NCBI GenBank assembly: GCA_963699305.1
Contig: OY969431.1
Coordinates: forward strand, 992,001 to 1,056,000
DNA: 64,000 nt
DNA from: JBGQAS01 sp963699305
Lineage (GTDB): Bacteria > Chloroflexota > Anaerolineae > Anaerolineales > Anaerolineaceae
Direction of reading: 5' to 3'
In this document: positions 18,306-29,200 of the stretch, piece after piece
Layout of the letters: each line of letters opens with the position of its first letter
Position numbering within the stretch: the first letter of the stretch is position 1
Notes under the pieces: generated by a model
Databases searched by the model: none
What the model was told of the DNA's origin: nothing
The model's input: only the letters and a program-made list of their open reading frames with translations
Translations under genes and position numbers: made by a program

Positions 18306-19625
18306 ATGAAATATTTCCCCGAATTGGGATTTCAAATCCCGGATATTTTACTTCCGAATAACTCCATTGAAAAAGAAAAATGGGCGGTCATTGCTTGTGA
18401 TCAATACACCTCCCAGCCTGAATATTGGGAGAATGTAAATAAAATTGTCGGTGATTCACCTTCCACATTCCACATGATTCTCCCCGAGATTTATTTAAAT
18501 TCCCCAGAAGAAGCTCGGCGCATTTTCTCCACTCAGCAGAAAATGAGAGAATATCAATCTCTGCACGAATTAGTTCCAGAATCCCGATTGATTATGGTCG
18601 AACGAACAACGTCTGGAAAAACCCGCCATGGACTGATGCTTGCACTGGACCTGGAAAAATACGATTTTTCAAAAGGTTCACAATCATTAATTCGGGCAAC
18701 CGAAGGTACGATTATTGACCGGTTACCTCCCCGTATTCGCATCCGCGAAGGTGCATCGTTGGAATTACCTCATATTCTCGTCCTGATAGACGATCCGCAC
18801 CTTTCAGTTATCGAACCCATCACTGCAATTAAGGAATCTTTAGAAAAAGCTTATGATTTTGATTTAATGCTGGGGAGTGGTCATTTAAATGGATATTTTA
18901 TTTCTGATGAATCAATCATTCAAGGCGCGATAGACTCATTACAAAAACTCACTAAATCCGCTTTATTTCAAAAGAAATATAACGTCGGGAAAGATGCCGG
19001 CACCTTGTTATTTGCAGTGGGTGACGGCAATCATTCACTGGCTACGGCAAAATCCATTTGGGAAAAAATCAAAACAACCGTCCCGCGTGATCATCCTGCT
19101 CGATTCGCTTTGGTAGAAGTCGAAAATATTCATGATTCAGGATTGGAATTCGAACCTATTCACCGTGTCATGTTTGAAATTAAAGTTGATATTCTGGATT
19201 CCTTACGCTCGTTTTTCGGCAAAGATATTTCCATTGATCGAAATAAAAGCGTAGAACAGGTTATACAGGAAGTGGATGAACAAAAACCCGATATACACAT
19301 AATTGGTCTAGTCACCCCAAAAGGAAATTACACGCTTAAAGTCAGCAATCCAAAATCGCAGCTTGCTGTCGGCACCATCCAACCCTTCCTGGATGCATGT
19401 ATCAAATCTGGCTCAGCGACAAGTATTGATTATGTTCATGGAAAGGACATCGTATTTCACTTGGGTTCCGTAGAAAAGAACCTTGGACTATACTTACCTT
19501 CAATGGGAAAAGGTGATTTGTTTAGAACCGTAATCAAGGATGGCGTCCTTCCGCGTAAAACATTTTCAATGGGAGAAGCTCAAGATAAGCGTTTCTACAT
19601 GGAATGCCGTCGCATAACAATTTGA
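18306..19625 (+). CDS. DUF1015 family protein
   Basis: The 439-residue protein resembles the DUF1015 family of uncharacterised cytoplasmic proteins, with WAVIACDQYTSQPEYWE near residues 25-41 and FAVGDGNHSLATAKS near residues 238-252, the latter being the most conserved stretch. No function is established with certainty for the family; a kinase or transferase role has been suggested from context in other bacteria. GAGGT 6 nt before the ATG is the ribosome binding site, with TAATAT as a possible -10 just upstream. Confidence 0.85.
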   Translation: MKYFPELGFQIPDILLPNNSIEKEKWAVIACDQYTSQPEYWENVNKIVGDSPSTFHMILPEIYLNSPEEARRIFSTQQKMREYQSLHELVPESRLIMVERTTSGKTRHGLMLALDLEKYDFSKGSQSLIRATEGTIIDRLPPRIRIREGASLELPHILVLIDDPHLSVIEPITAIKESLEKAYDFDLMLGSGHLNGYFISDESIIQGAIDSLQKLTKSALFQKKYNVGKDAGTLLFAVGDGNHSLATAKSIWEKIKTTVPRDHPARFALVEVENIHDSGLEFEPIHRVMFEIKVDILDSLRSFFGKDISIDRNKSVEQVIQEVDEQKPDIHIIGLVTPKGNYTLKVSNPKSQLAVGTIQPFLDACIKSGSATSIDYVHGKDIVFHLGSVEKNLGLYLPSMGKGDLFRTVIKDGVLPRKTFSMGEAQDKRFYMECRRITI

Positions 19626-19653
19626 TAATCAAATAACAAACGGAGAATTCAGA

Positions 19654-21558
19654 TTGAAGGAGTCAACCAACCCTTCAAAAAGGTGGATGATAGTGCAAAA
19701 GTTTTTAACTAAGAAATATGTATTAATCATCCTTTTGATGCTTTTTATCATCAGCTTCTCCATGTTGCTTTGGGTAGGTATTCCCCTGTTGAAAACACAT
19801 CCCGTAGATCTGGCAACAACAATTCCTTCCAACACAGCGTCTTTGCCAATCGTTTTGGCTGATACGATCCAAATAACACTTTCAACGCCGACAAAAACAC
19901 CTGAACCACTTTCCATCTCATCAGAAACATCAATTCCTAGTCTTGCTCAGAATATAAATGAAATCCTCATCGTATCCATGGTGGATGGCAACCATACACA
20001 TCTTTTTGCATATCATCCAAAAAATTTACCGTTAACAAAATTATCAGATGGAAACTGGGATGATATCGACCCGGATGTTAGTTCAGATGGTAGAAAAGTT
20101 GCATTCAGCTCCAACCGAAATGGTTATTGGGACTTGTATTATTTGGACATTTCCTCAGGGGAAATCTTCCAAATCACAAATTCTGTTGAATATGATGGAC
20201 ACCCAAGCTGGTCACCAGATGATCAATGGCTGGTATATGAATCCTATGTCGATAATAACTTAGAGATCTTTATTCGATCGCTTTTCAATCCTGCTCAACA
20301 GCCTATCAGACTCACGACAAATCAGGTGGTTGATAGTCATCCAAGTTGGTCGCCCTTGGGTCGCGAAATTGTGTTTGAATCAATGGTCAACGGTAATTCA
20401 GAGATTTGGGTTGCAGATTTGAATAATCAAATCGAAAACCGTTTTTCGAATATTAGCAACCTCCCTGAAAGCAATGAAATTTTTCCAACCTGGTCTCCTG
20501 ATGGAAATACAATCCTCTGGGGATCAAATCAAATGGGCATCAACCAGCTTGTCACTTATGAAATGAAATCCGGTAAAGTGAACTCCCTAATTCAATGCAA
20601 TTGTAAGTTCGCAAAATGGGATTTATCGCAAGAAGTAATTTTTTCAATTATTGAATCACCTAATGATAGCGGATTGATGGGATTTCACATTAATACCGGG
20701 TTGCAGGATATCCCATATTCGGATACACCGGGAACTGTTGAATCCTTTGATGTTCTTCCTAAAATCCCTCCTGGTTGGATTTCGAACTTGATTGACAATT
20801 CTTCGCCATATATTTCGATTGCTTTATGGGATCATGAACCTGAGGAAGCTAATAAGCTTGGCAGAACAAATGTCGTAAAACTCACCGGGATTGATTCGCC
20901 TAATCCTTATCTTTCAGATTCTGTAAAGGATTCATTTTATGCATTGAAAGGTGAAGTCGGATTTTCGATTGGTTGGGATTTCCTTGAAAAATTGACCAGT
21001 GCTTATGTGCCTTTTTCTGAACCGCCCTTACCGGGGGGTGCGCAAAATTGGCTGTTAACCGGCCGAGCCATTGAAATTGACTCTTCACCGATGCAAGCAG
21101 GTTGGATGGTAATCACACGGGAGGAATATTTTGATCAGACTTATTTTAGAGTTTTTCTTAAGGCATACATGCAGGATGGGAGTCAAGGAAAACCTCTTGA
21201 TATATCTGTATGGGACTTGGCATCTCGTATAAATGGAGATCCTATTGGATATGAGCAGGGTGGAAAACTTATGGATCCTCCATCGGGATATTGGGTTGAT
21301 TTCACTGAAATTGCCCATCGCTACGATTGGTCGAGGGTATCGGCCTTATCGAACTGGCGATCGTTCTATCCGGCGATGCGTCATGATCAATATATTCAAA
21401 CGGATAATATGGACTGGATGTCAGCCATGCTTGAGCTTTTCCCGGAGGAGGCACTGGCGACTTACACGCCCATTCCGACCGCAACGAGAATCCCCTCCAT
21501 CACACCCACTCCGACACGCACACCTCGTTACTGGATAGCTCCTTCTGCAACTCAATGA
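19654..21558 (+). CDS. Membrane-anchored PD40/TolB-type beta-propeller surface protein
   Basis: The 634-residue protein starts from TTG at 19654 (GGAG 8 nt upstream) and has one N-terminal transmembrane helix (residues 25-47). A Thr/Pro-rich linker follows, then about five PD40/WD40-like repeats (units such as DDIDPDVSSDGRKVAFSSNR, SWSPDDQWLVYES, PTWSPDGNTILWGS), as in TolB and other surface propellers. The C-terminal 250 residues are a second domain I do not recognise, including DWSRVSALSNWRSFYPA, and the protein ends in a TPTPTRTP-type tail. It is exposed outside the membrane; the ligand is unknown. The next gene starts 2 nt after its stop. Confidence 0.8.
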   Translation: MKESTNPSKRWMIVQKFLTKKYVLIILLMLFIISFSMLLWVGIPLLKTHPVDLATTIPSNTASLPIVLADTIQITLSTPTKTPEPLSISSETSIPSLAQNINEILIVSMVDGNHTHLFAYHPKNLPLTKLSDGNWDDIDPDVSSDGRKVAFSSNRNGYWDLYYLDISSGEIFQITNSVEYDGHPSWSPDDQWLVYESYVDNNLEIFIRSLFNPAQQPIRLTTNQVVDSHPSWSPLGREIVFESMVNGNSEIWVADLNNQIENRFSNISNLPESNEIFPTWSPDGNTILWGSNQMGINQLVTYEMKSGKVNSLIQCNCKFAKWDLSQEVIFSIIESPNDSGLMGFHINTGLQDIPYSDTPGTVESFDVLPKIPPGWISNLIDNSSPYISIALWDHEPEEANKLGRTNVVKLTGIDSPNPYLSDSVKDSFYALKGEVGFSIGWDFLEKLTSAYVPFSEPPLPGGAQNWLLTGRAIEIDSSPMQAGWMVITREEYFDQTYFRVFLKAYMQDGSQGKPLDISVWDLASRINGDPIGYEQGGKLMDPPSGYWVDFTEIAHRYDWSRVSALSNWRSFYPAMRHDQYIQTDNMDWMSAMLELFPEEALATYTPIPTATRIPSITPTPTRTPRYWIAPSATQ

Positions 21559-21559
21559 A

Positions 21560-22666
21560 ATGAAAAAGCTCGGTTTTCTTTGTGTATTGATATTTTTTTT
21601 TGTACCGTTTATTAACGGGTGCACATCAAGTGTCGTCGTGTCTCCGACTGTTATCCCTTCTTCAACCAACATACCTATTACCCCAACCCAGACAATCGCG
21701 CCAAGCCTTACTGCAACGGATGTGCCTGCAACACCTACAATCTTTTTTACTGTAACGCCATCACCTTTGCTTATCGTCTTCCCGACCGAACAGAATCTTC
21801 CAACATTATCCTGGCGCCCTCCTTTATATCAAGCACCGCTAGCTCTTGGATCACAGGATCACTTTTATTTTTCACGTCCCATTGCAGTTGACCAAGTGAA
21901 TTGGCCTTTGGCTGATTATCGTTATGGTTATATTTTTCCCAACACGGATATTGTACATACCGGGATCGATATTGAAGCACCTCGTGGAACACCAATAATC
22001 GCCGCCGCTTCTGGAATCGTCGTCTGGGCAGGACATGATCTCCAACAAAAATCTGGTACATTTGAAGATCCATATGGATTGGCAGTAGTGATCCGTCACA
22101 ATTTTGGATATGATGGAAAATGGCTGAAAACAGTATATGCCCATATGGATCGAATTGATGTAATAAATGGGCAGGTCGTTGAAGCAGGCGATCTCTTGGG
22201 CATTGTGGGAAACACAGGTTTTACAACCGGACCTCACCTTCACTTTGAAGTCCGGTTGGAAAGCAAATTAACGTTTTCTTCAAGAAATCCCGAATTATGG
22301 TTGACTCCCCCGGAGGGTTATGGAGTTCTTGTCGGCCGAGTGATGTATACCAACGGGCAACTTCTAAATTCTAAATTCGTGCGCCTTGATTCCATGGATA
22401 ATAAGATTTGGACTGTTTATACTTATGGTCCACAAACCATAAACAGCGATGATTATTATAAAGAAAATTTTGTTCTTAGTAATTTACCTGCAGGAAAATA
22501 TATAATAACTATCACATTTGACACAAAAGTGTATAAATATGAAGTGGAGATATTCCCTGGTACCACCACATACTTCTCATTTCAAGGAAGAAATGGTTTT
22601 TCATCATTATTACCGACCAATGATCCTTCAACAAATTGGCAGACTCCTGAACCATACTCCCCTTGA
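21560..22666 (+). CDS. M23 family metallopeptidase lipoprotein
   Basis: The 368-residue protein has a lipoprotein signal (hydrophobic stretch then FINGCTS, lipobox Cys21), a Thr/Pro-rich spacer, and a LytM-type M23 domain with HTGIDIEAPRGTPI (first zinc ligands His and Asp), AAASGIVVWAG, VYAHMDRI, and GPHLHFEVR (third zinc ligand). It would cleave peptidoglycan or another glycine-rich surface polymer outside the cell. A C-terminal domain of about 100 residues resembles a carboxypeptidase-regulatory-type beta sandwich (PAGKYIITI), tentative. It is co-transcribed with the propeller protein upstream. Confidence 0.9.
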   Translation: MKKLGFLCVLIFFFVPFINGCTSSVVVSPTVIPSSTNIPITPTQTIAPSLTATDVPATPTIFFTVTPSPLLIVFPTEQNLPTLSWRPPLYQAPLALGSQDHFYFSRPIAVDQVNWPLADYRYGYIFPNTDIVHTGIDIEAPRGTPIIAAASGIVVWAGHDLQQKSGTFEDPYGLAVVIRHNFGYDGKWLKTVYAHMDRIDVINGQVVEAGDLLGIVGNTGFTTGPHLHFEVRLESKLTFSSRNPELWLTPPEGYGVLVGRVMYTNGQLLNSKFVRLDSMDNKIWTVYTYGPQTINSDDYYKENFVLSNLPAGKYIITITFDTKVYKYEVEIFPGTTTYFSFQGRNGFSSLLPTNDPSTNWQTPEPYSP

Positions 22667-22740
22667 CAGGAATCAAAACGAGTTTGAAAATATCCCTCAA
22701 TTTCATGGTATAAAGTACGACAGAAAGAGGTTTTATCGAA

Positions 22741-23451
22741 ATGAAATTAATAAATAACTATCTGATTATTTCGACATTCATCATTATAGGGTTGCTGCTC
22801 GCTGCGTGCGGAGCTGCAACAAACGCAACACCGACCGTTGATCCTAATACAGTGATCACTGAAGTTGCAAAAACCGTTCAGGCAGGATTTCAATTAACCC
22901 AGGCTGCTCTTCCTACAGCTACTGCGACACAGACTGTCAACCCCACTACAACCCCAACATCAACGCTTAGCGTAACCTCAACACCTTTCATCGTAAATAT
23001 TTCTACAACACTTCCTCAAATTCCAGGAAGTGTGAATAGCCCGGATCGATTGCATTTTTCATGGGATGTTACCGTTCCCGATGGCACAACCTTTAAACCC
23101 TCTGAAAGCTTCACAAAAACTTGGTGGATTTCAAATATCGGAACGACCACTTGGACAACAAGCTATAAGTTTGCATATTGTGCAGGATTACCTGTAAGCT
23201 CTGTAGATAAATTAATTCCAAAGATGATTCTTAACATCCCTGAAGAAATGGTCCCATGGAGTGTCCAACCTGAGAATTACCTCGAAATTTCTGTGGATAT
23301 GTATGCTCCGGAGGCCAATGGACATTATAAAGTCTATTTTCAAATGTTAAATGATAAAGGAAAACAAATCCCGGATGATTTTGGCAACCCATGTGGCATT
23401 TGGGTGGATTTCTATGTAAATGATGGAACAAATCCAATGCCGACTCCATAA
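22741..23451 (+). CDS. Lipoprotein with NBR1-like Ig domain
   Basis: This 236-residue protein has a lipoprotein signal peptide (LLLAACGAA, lipobox Cys22), a Thr/Pro-rich linker to about residue 85, and a C-terminal domain of about 120 residues of the NBR1-type immunoglobulin-like fold: DGTTFKPSESFTKTWWISNIGTTTW, PENYLEISVDMYAPEANGHYKVYFQM and WVDFYV. Such domains are common in surface proteins of Anaerolineae and probably bind glycans or proteins. A TATAAA box lies about 30 nt upstream of the ATG. The domain call is fairly secure, the ligand unknown. Confidence 0.85.
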   Translation: MKLINNYLIISTFIIIGLLLAACGAATNATPTVDPNTVITEVAKTVQAGFQLTQAALPTATATQTVNPTTTPTSTLSVTSTPFIVNISTTLPQIPGSVNSPDRLHFSWDVTVPDGTTFKPSESFTKTWWISNIGTTTWTTSYKFAYCAGLPVSSVDKLIPKMILNIPEEMVPWSVQPENYLEISVDMYAPEANGHYKVYFQMLNDKGKQIPDDFGNPCGIWVDFYVNDGTNPMPTP

Positions 23452-23462
23452 TTTCCAAGATA

Positions 23463-24512
23463 ATGGAAGAATTAGAAATTTTGATGCAACAAATAAAAAC
23501 CGAGGCAAAACGCCTCGGTTTTCTGCAAATTGGAATTACATTTGCAGCTCCCCCTCACCATTTTCAAACATTCCAAAGCTGGATCGCTGATAGTTTTCAT
23601 GGGAATATGAACTATCTTCAGAGAAATGACCTGTTTGAGAAAAGAAAAAACCCAACCAAGTTGTTTCAGAAAGCAATATCTATAATTTCACTAATTTATC
23701 CTTGTTGTCCGCATAAAATTACAGAAAACAAGGAGCAAAATAAATTCTTTGGGCAAGTTGCTTCGTTTACTTTGTATGAAGATTATCACACCCTGTTGCA
23801 ACAAAAAGCAGAGCACCTATGTGAATACATATCTGCCAGATTTCACAAAAACATAAACTACAAGATATGCGTTGATTCCTCACCTATCCTGGAACGCGAA
23901 TTTGCTGTTCAAAGTGGCTTGGGTTGGATCGGTAAGAATGCTAATCTCATCTCTCCAAGCTTTGGATCATTTGTCTTGTTATGCGAAATCCTAATCGATA
24001 TTTCTCTTCCCATTTCCAGCCCATTCGAGAAGGATTTGTGCGTGAAATGTACTCGTTGCTTGGAAGCGTGTCCTACCAAGTGTATTAAAAACAACAGAAC
24101 GATTGATGCCCGTCAATGTATTTCATATTTGACGATTGAAAATCCAATGGAAATACCTGAAGATTTACGTTATAAAATGGGTGATTGGATCTTTGGCTGT
24201 GATATTTGCCAAATCGTTTGTCCCTGGAATCAGAGACTAATAGAAGTCACTCAATTCAAGAATTTCAAATCTAGCACTCCTGAATCAATCACCAATCTAT
24301 TCGAAGAACTCCAAATAACTGAGGAGATCTATGAAAATAAATATAAGGGAACGTCTATATATCGTGCGAAATTTTTTTCCTATAAGCGAAATTTGATTAT
24401 TGCGATCGGCAACTCACGGAATCCAGCTTTTCTTCCTAGCTTGGATAAATTAATCACCGACCCTTATTTCCAAACTTACGCAAAATGGGCAATTGATCGT
24501 ATATCTGGTTAA
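23463..24512 (+). CDS. queG: Epoxyqueuosine reductase
   Basis: The 349-residue protein matches QueG, the cobalamin-dependent enzyme of the last step of queuosine synthesis in tRNA. It has VDSSPILEREFAVQSGLGWIG (active site region near residues 138-158), two 4Fe-4S clusters in CVKCTRCLEACPTKC and CDICQIVCPW, and a C-terminal HEAT-like stretch (residues 300-345). It starts 11 nt after the NBR1-domain gene and ends at a strong bidirectional terminator. Confidence 0.93.
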   Translation: MEELEILMQQIKTEAKRLGFLQIGITFAAPPHHFQTFQSWIADSFHGNMNYLQRNDLFEKRKNPTKLFQKAISIISLIYPCCPHKITENKEQNKFFGQVASFTLYEDYHTLLQQKAEHLCEYISARFHKNINYKICVDSSPILEREFAVQSGLGWIGKNANLISPSFGSFVLLCEILIDISLPISSPFEKDLCVKCTRCLEACPTKCIKNNRTIDARQCISYLTIENPMEIPEDLRYKMGDWIFGCDICQIVCPWNQRLIEVTQFKNFKSSTPESITNLFEELQITEEIYENKYKGTSIYRAKFFSYKRNLIIAIGNSRNPAFLPSLDKLITDPYFQTYAKWAIDRISG

Positions 24513-24567
24513 TTCTTCATTGCTATTAATATTTGTGTTCAAACAAGCATGCTTGAAAATTGATCAC

Positions 24568-24603
24568 AAACAAAATCCGGAGTAAATACTCCGGATTTTG
24601 TTT
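24568..24603. terminator. Bidirectional terminator between queG and the LysM gene
   Basis: The 16-bp stem AAACAAAATCCGGAGT/ACTCCGGATTTTGTTT with a 4-nt loop lies between convergent genes. Confidence 0.9.
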
Positions 24604-24607
24604 GATT

Positions 24608-25345
24608 TTAAGGAGTGGATGTGGGTGTCGGTGTCGCTGTTGAGGGCTGTAATGTGCCGGCTCTTGTGCTGGTTGCCGCCAGCGTTTTTGTAGGTGTGAC
24701 GAGGTTTACTCGGATCTTTAGAATGACTCCAACCGCTAGGTTATTTTGATCTGGGATAAGCGTTTTATTTCGGTTGTAGATATCTTCAACCGTCGAATTA
24801 AATTGACTGGCGATCCCATACAATGTATCTCCACGTTGTATAGGATAATCGATCAATGTACCTGCGGGTAAATTAGATGGAATTGGTGTAAGTGTGGGTG
24901 GAGTCCAACCTGGTGCTGGGATAATGATGGTTTGATTTGGTTGGATCGGACAAGCACCATTTTTAAAATCATTTGCACTTAACAGCGCATCGATTTCGAT
25001 ATTAAATTTCTGTGAGATCGCCCAACAATTGTCTCCCTCCAAAACGATATATTGCATTGGTCCAGAAGGTGTCTCGGTATTCGTCGGAAAAGGTGTTTCG
25101 GTTATGGTCGGTGTCATCGATGGAGTTGGGGTCGGGAGAGTTGGTGTTGGAGTAAAAGTCATCGTGGGAGTTGGTGTCTTGGTTGGGAATAACACGATCT
25201 TACCTGATCCACCAATCCAATTGATGATGATGATGATTCCAATTATCACAAGGATCACTGCCAATACTACCATCACCGTCGGTAGCAATTGTTGGCGTTT
25301 TTTATAGGAATCAATAACACTTTGAGGTGATTCTTTTTTGTTCAT
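24608..25345 (-). CDS. Membrane-anchored protein with two LysM domains
   Basis: The protein has a cytoplasmic N terminus, one transmembrane helix (about residues 23-45 from the ATG at 25345), a long Thr/Pro-rich linker, and two LysM domains: YIVLEGDNCWAISQKFNI and YPIQRGDTLYGIASQFN. LysM binds N-acetylglucosamine glycans such as peptidoglycan. I chose the ATG at 25345, with AGGAAGG just upstream; an earlier in-frame ATG at 25372 lacks such a site. It probably sits in the envelope as a wall-binding protein. Confidence 0.85.
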   Translation of the reverse strand: MNKKESPQSVIDSYKKRQQLLPTVMVVLAVILVIIGIIIIINWIGGSGKIVLFPTKTPTPTMTFTPTPTLPTPTPSMTPTITETPFPTNTETPSGPMQYIVLEGDNCWAISQKFNIEIDALLSANDFKNGACPIQPNQTIIIPAPGWTPPTLTPIPSNLPAGTLIDYPIQRGDTLYGIASQFNSTVEDIYNRNKTLIPDQNNLAVGVILKIRVNLVTPTKTLAATSTRAGTLQPSTATPTPTSTP

Positions 25346-25451
25346 ATTCCTTCCTATTCCATAGTTCATCAAATTTATTCTACCTGAAAAACAATCATCT
25401 TACTAGATTACTCGTTTTTTATCAAAGTTGAAAGATGATTTTTTTTGTGCA

Positions 25452-25460
25452 TGTTATAAT
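25452..25460 (+). promoter_or_regulatory. Extended -10 promoter of the partner-switching cassette
   Basis: TGtTATAAT is a full extended -10. The -35 region is weak. The predicted leader before the STAS gene is about 30 nt and includes AAAGGAG as ribosome binding site. Confidence 0.65.
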
Positions 25461-25496
25461 TTCATTTGTATGTGATGAACCAAAGGAGAATTTCTC

Positions 25497-25832
25497 ATGG
25501 ATGTAACAACTTTATCTTTCAAACATTGCGATTTAGTGAAAGTAAAGGGACGAATCGATAGTGGAACTGCCCCCAAAGTTGCGGAATCGATAACCAAGAT
25601 CACAGATGCAGGACATTTTCGATTGGTAATCGATCTCTCTGAAGTGGATTTCATCAGCAGCGCAGGATTAAGGATTCTGATTTCAACTCAGAAAACCTGC
25701 CGCCGATTTAATCGTGGTGAAGTTCTTCTGTCTGGAGTGGGTCCGAAAATCCATTCAGCTTTGGATCTCGCCGGCTTTTTAGGATTATTCAAAATTCACA
25801 AAGATGCGCTGACTGCTGTTGGTAGTTTTTAA
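25497..25832 (+). CDS. STAS-domain anti-sigma factor antagonist (RsbV/SpoIIAA-like)
   Basis: The 111-residue protein is a single STAS domain. The key stretch LVIDLSEVDFISSAGLRILIST near residues 45-66 contains the Ser that is phosphorylated by the partner kinase in RsbV/SpoIIAA (in the S-S-A-G motif). It would bind the anti-sigma kinase encoded next, releasing the kinase target when dephosphorylated. It forms an operon with 25850 and 26256. Confidence 0.93.
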   Translation: MDVTTLSFKHCDLVKVKGRIDSGTAPKVAESITKITDAGHFRLVIDLSEVDFISSAGLRILISTQKTCRRFNRGEVLLSGVGPKIHSALDLAGFLGLFKIHKDALTAVGSF

Positions 25833-25849
25833 GAGAGCATGATTTTATT

Positions 25850-26278
25850 ATGCCCAAGGCTACATTTCCTGGGCGATACGATAGCCTGCTAAAAATTTCG
25901 GAATTTGTTAGAAATTCAGCTCAGGCAGCCCATCTTTCCGATTTTGATATTTACGCAGTAGAAACTGCGGTTGACGAAGCATGTTCAAATATTATTGAAC
26001 ATGCGTACGGGGGTGAAAATAAAGGTGATATCCGTTGCACAACGAACATCGGAAAAAAAGGTCTGACCATAACCCTTAAAGATCGAGGTCGACCGTTTAA
26101 TCCCGCTAGAGTTAAACCTCCCAATCTCAAAGCCAAGTTAAATAATCGAATGACCCATGGATTAGGTTTGTACTTTATTTATAAATTAATGGATGAAGTA
26201 AATTTTATATTCAATGATGATGGCAATACGTTAGTTATGATAAAACATCCAAAAAATGGAACCAAATCCGAAGACTAA
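25850..26278 (+). CDS. HATPase anti-sigma factor / serine kinase (RsbW-like)
   Basis: The 142-residue protein has a GHKL ATPase fold: VETAVDEACSNIIEHAYGG (N box) near residues 40-58, TLKDRGRPFNP (G1 box) and THGLGLYFIYKLMDEV (G2 box). It matches RsbW/SpoIIAB-type kinases that phosphorylate a STAS partner and sequester a sigma factor or other target. It is 18 nt after the STAS gene and overlaps the phosphatase gene start by 23 nt. The target protein is not encoded here. Confidence 0.92.
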   Translation: MPKATFPGRYDSLLKISEFVRNSAQAAHLSDFDIYAVETAVDEACSNIIEHAYGGENKGDIRCTTNIGKKGLTITLKDRGRPFNPARVKPPNLKAKLNNRMTHGLGLYFIYKLMDEVNFIFNDDGNTLVMIKHPKNGTKSED

Positions 26279-29200
26279 ACTAAATTCTATTCCAGGTTGG
26301 CGTGAGCTTCTTCATTTGGGAGAAGAATTACTAGGTTTTCCCAGCGCTGTGGCTCAGTCCAAATGGCTTGAGAAACGATTAGCAAAAATTACAGGTGGGG
26401 TAGTCAAAGTATGGTTATTGGAACCTTATTATCCGTTACCGGGTGAGCCACCTGGATCTGTACTTAAAACATCCGAAATGGATGAAACAACTCAAACTGT
26501 TATTCAATCAAAAAAAATAAACCTACACGAACGTTCTTACAATCCAGAATCATACACTTATGAAATCACATTGCCTTGTATTACCGATGGGAATGTTCTT
26601 GCCATCGCGAGGATCGAGCTCTCAAAGAAAATATTTGACGCTGTCACTATCGATTTTTTAGAAGACTTAACCAGTCATGCTGCCATTTCCATGCAAATCC
26701 ATCGACAAGAAGCAATAAAGAACTGGAGATCCGAACAACTTTCATTGGTTAGAAAAGTCAGTTCAGAGATTTCCAATTTCATTTATTCTGTTGACCTTTT
26801 CCACCAGATTGCCAATCTAATAAAAAAAACATTCAAATATTACCATGTTGGGATTTACACCATTAATAAACAAAAGATCGGTATCCGTTTACAGGCTTCG
26901 ACTTTAATTCCTTCCATGAAAGACATTGCAAGTCAGCCTGAAATATCCATAGAGAAAGGCATTATTGGATACGTCGGAAAATATGGTAAGGAAATCATTG
27001 CTCCAGACATTTCAAAGGAATCTCGCTATGCTTTTTCAAAAAGACTTCCTGATACAAAATCTGAAATAGCACTACCAATAAAAGTTGAAAACCAGGTTTT
27101 AGGTGTTTTGGACATACAAAGTGACGCTCTTAATGCTTTCGCAAATCAGGATCTCTATTTCCTTCAACCATTAGCAGATAACATCGGTATAGCTTTGCGA
27201 AGTGCGTCACTCTATGAAAACCTCAAGAAACGTGCAGACCAAATAATTGCAACTTTGGAAGTAAGTCGTATTTTGAACTCTATTTTCGAAATGGATGAAC
27301 TCCTTGAGGAAGTCACCCACGTAATCCATGATCGTTTTTCATACCCTTTCGTTCATTTATATTTGGTAGAAAAACAAGAAAAAAGAATTTATTATAGGAG
27401 CGGTAGTGGGTCAAGGAGTAAGCTGTATCACGATAACCAGATTTCTTACGATATTGCTGATCCGAAAGGCATCATACCTTATGTTTCTAGGACAGGTATT
27501 ACACTCCTAGCCAACGATGTACTGCATGAAAAACTATATCGCCCTGTCAATATTTTTCCGGTTCCAACGCTTTCGGAAATGGCTGTCCCATTGATATTTG
27601 GAACCGAAATCCTTGGTGTTCTCGATATCCAAAGCGATAAAATTGACGCCTTTGATGATGATGATAAAAATCTCATCGAATCACTTGCAGTAAGCATAGC
27701 AATAACTATCCGTAATGCTTCTCTCTACAGAACCGAGCAATGGCGCAGAAAAGTTGCGGATAGTTTTCATGATGTAGCCGCGATGTTAACTCGGAATCTT
27801 GATTTGTCTCAATTACTGGATACCGTTTTAGTGGAGTTGGAAAAGAATCTCCCTTGTCAGACTTCAGCCATCTGGCTATTGGAAGAGCCGGTTGGCTCGC
27901 AGATGATCAAAAGTGAAAACCTTCACCTGGCTGCTGTTCATGGAATTTCTACTCAGAAGCTAAAAGAAATTCGCGGTGCTGAAGTAGAAATGAAACAATT
28001 CTTGGATTCAGCACTTATTGCAACGGAACCCAAGATCCGCAAAGCAGAAGATCCCTATGGTCCGCTAGGAAAAGTGAATAAATATCCGCCGGAGTATTCA
28101 TCAATTGCTGCACCGTTAACAGCAGGAGATGAAGTTCTGGGATTGCTCATAATGGCACATTCAAAACCTGGTAAATATGGTATCGAAGCTAGTGCTATAA
28201 CTTCTACGTTTGCCAGTTATGCTGCTCTTGCAATCCAAAATGCTCGCAATCTTGCCAATGCTCAAGTCCAGGCGTGGACTTCAACGGTATTACTGCAAGT
28301 CGCTGATTCTACGCGGGATATAACGACAGTGGACGACTTGCTTAACACTACCGTACGCCTGGCTCCTCTGCTGGTTGGGGTAAAACGGTGTGCCATTTTC
28401 CTGTGGGACAAACAAAGAGAAATACTTCTGAAAAAAGCTTCATTCGGATTGGATTTTGATGAAGAGGAATTTTCTTTTAAACCCGAAGATTCACCTGCTT
28501 TTGATAAGGTCTTCAAGGAAAAATCCAGTTACATCATACAGGATGTTAAAACGAGAATTAAAAGATCCCTAATTGCTGCTTAGATTCACCATCAGGTACG
28601 GTAGTGTTATTGCCTTTGATTGTCCGTGATGAGATCCTTGGTATTCTGCTCGTTGGTCACGAGCCGACAGGTCAACCCGGTGCTGAAATTACATTTGACT
28701 TGCAGACTTTATCCATTCTTCAGGGTATTTCCAGTCAGATTTCAGTTGCCTTGGAAAATATTCGCTTGGAAGAGAATCGACAGGAAGAAGCGTACGTCAC
28801 TGCAGTCATGTTACAGGTGGCGCAGGCAGCGGTCAGCCAGAACAATTTAAATGACATACTCGATACCATTATCCATCTGATGCCAATTTTGGTTGGGATT
28901 GATTCTGGGATCCTGTTTCTTTGGGATCCACAAAAAGAAGAGCATCAGTCTGTGCAGGCATTTTCGGATTCTCGGTTAAAAGAATTCGAATTATTGCAGA
29001 TGAAGTATAAGACTGGTGAATTTCCATTATTGGATTGGGTTGTTCAAAACGACAAATCCAAAATCTGCCTGCTACCAAATGAATTACTCGAACAGGATCA
29101 ATGGGTCAAAGTGGATTGTTCCACGAATAATATTGATTTCGATTTTAATTGGAAAACCGGTTCGAACTTATTATTAGCTTTCCCGATTTCATTGAAAAAT

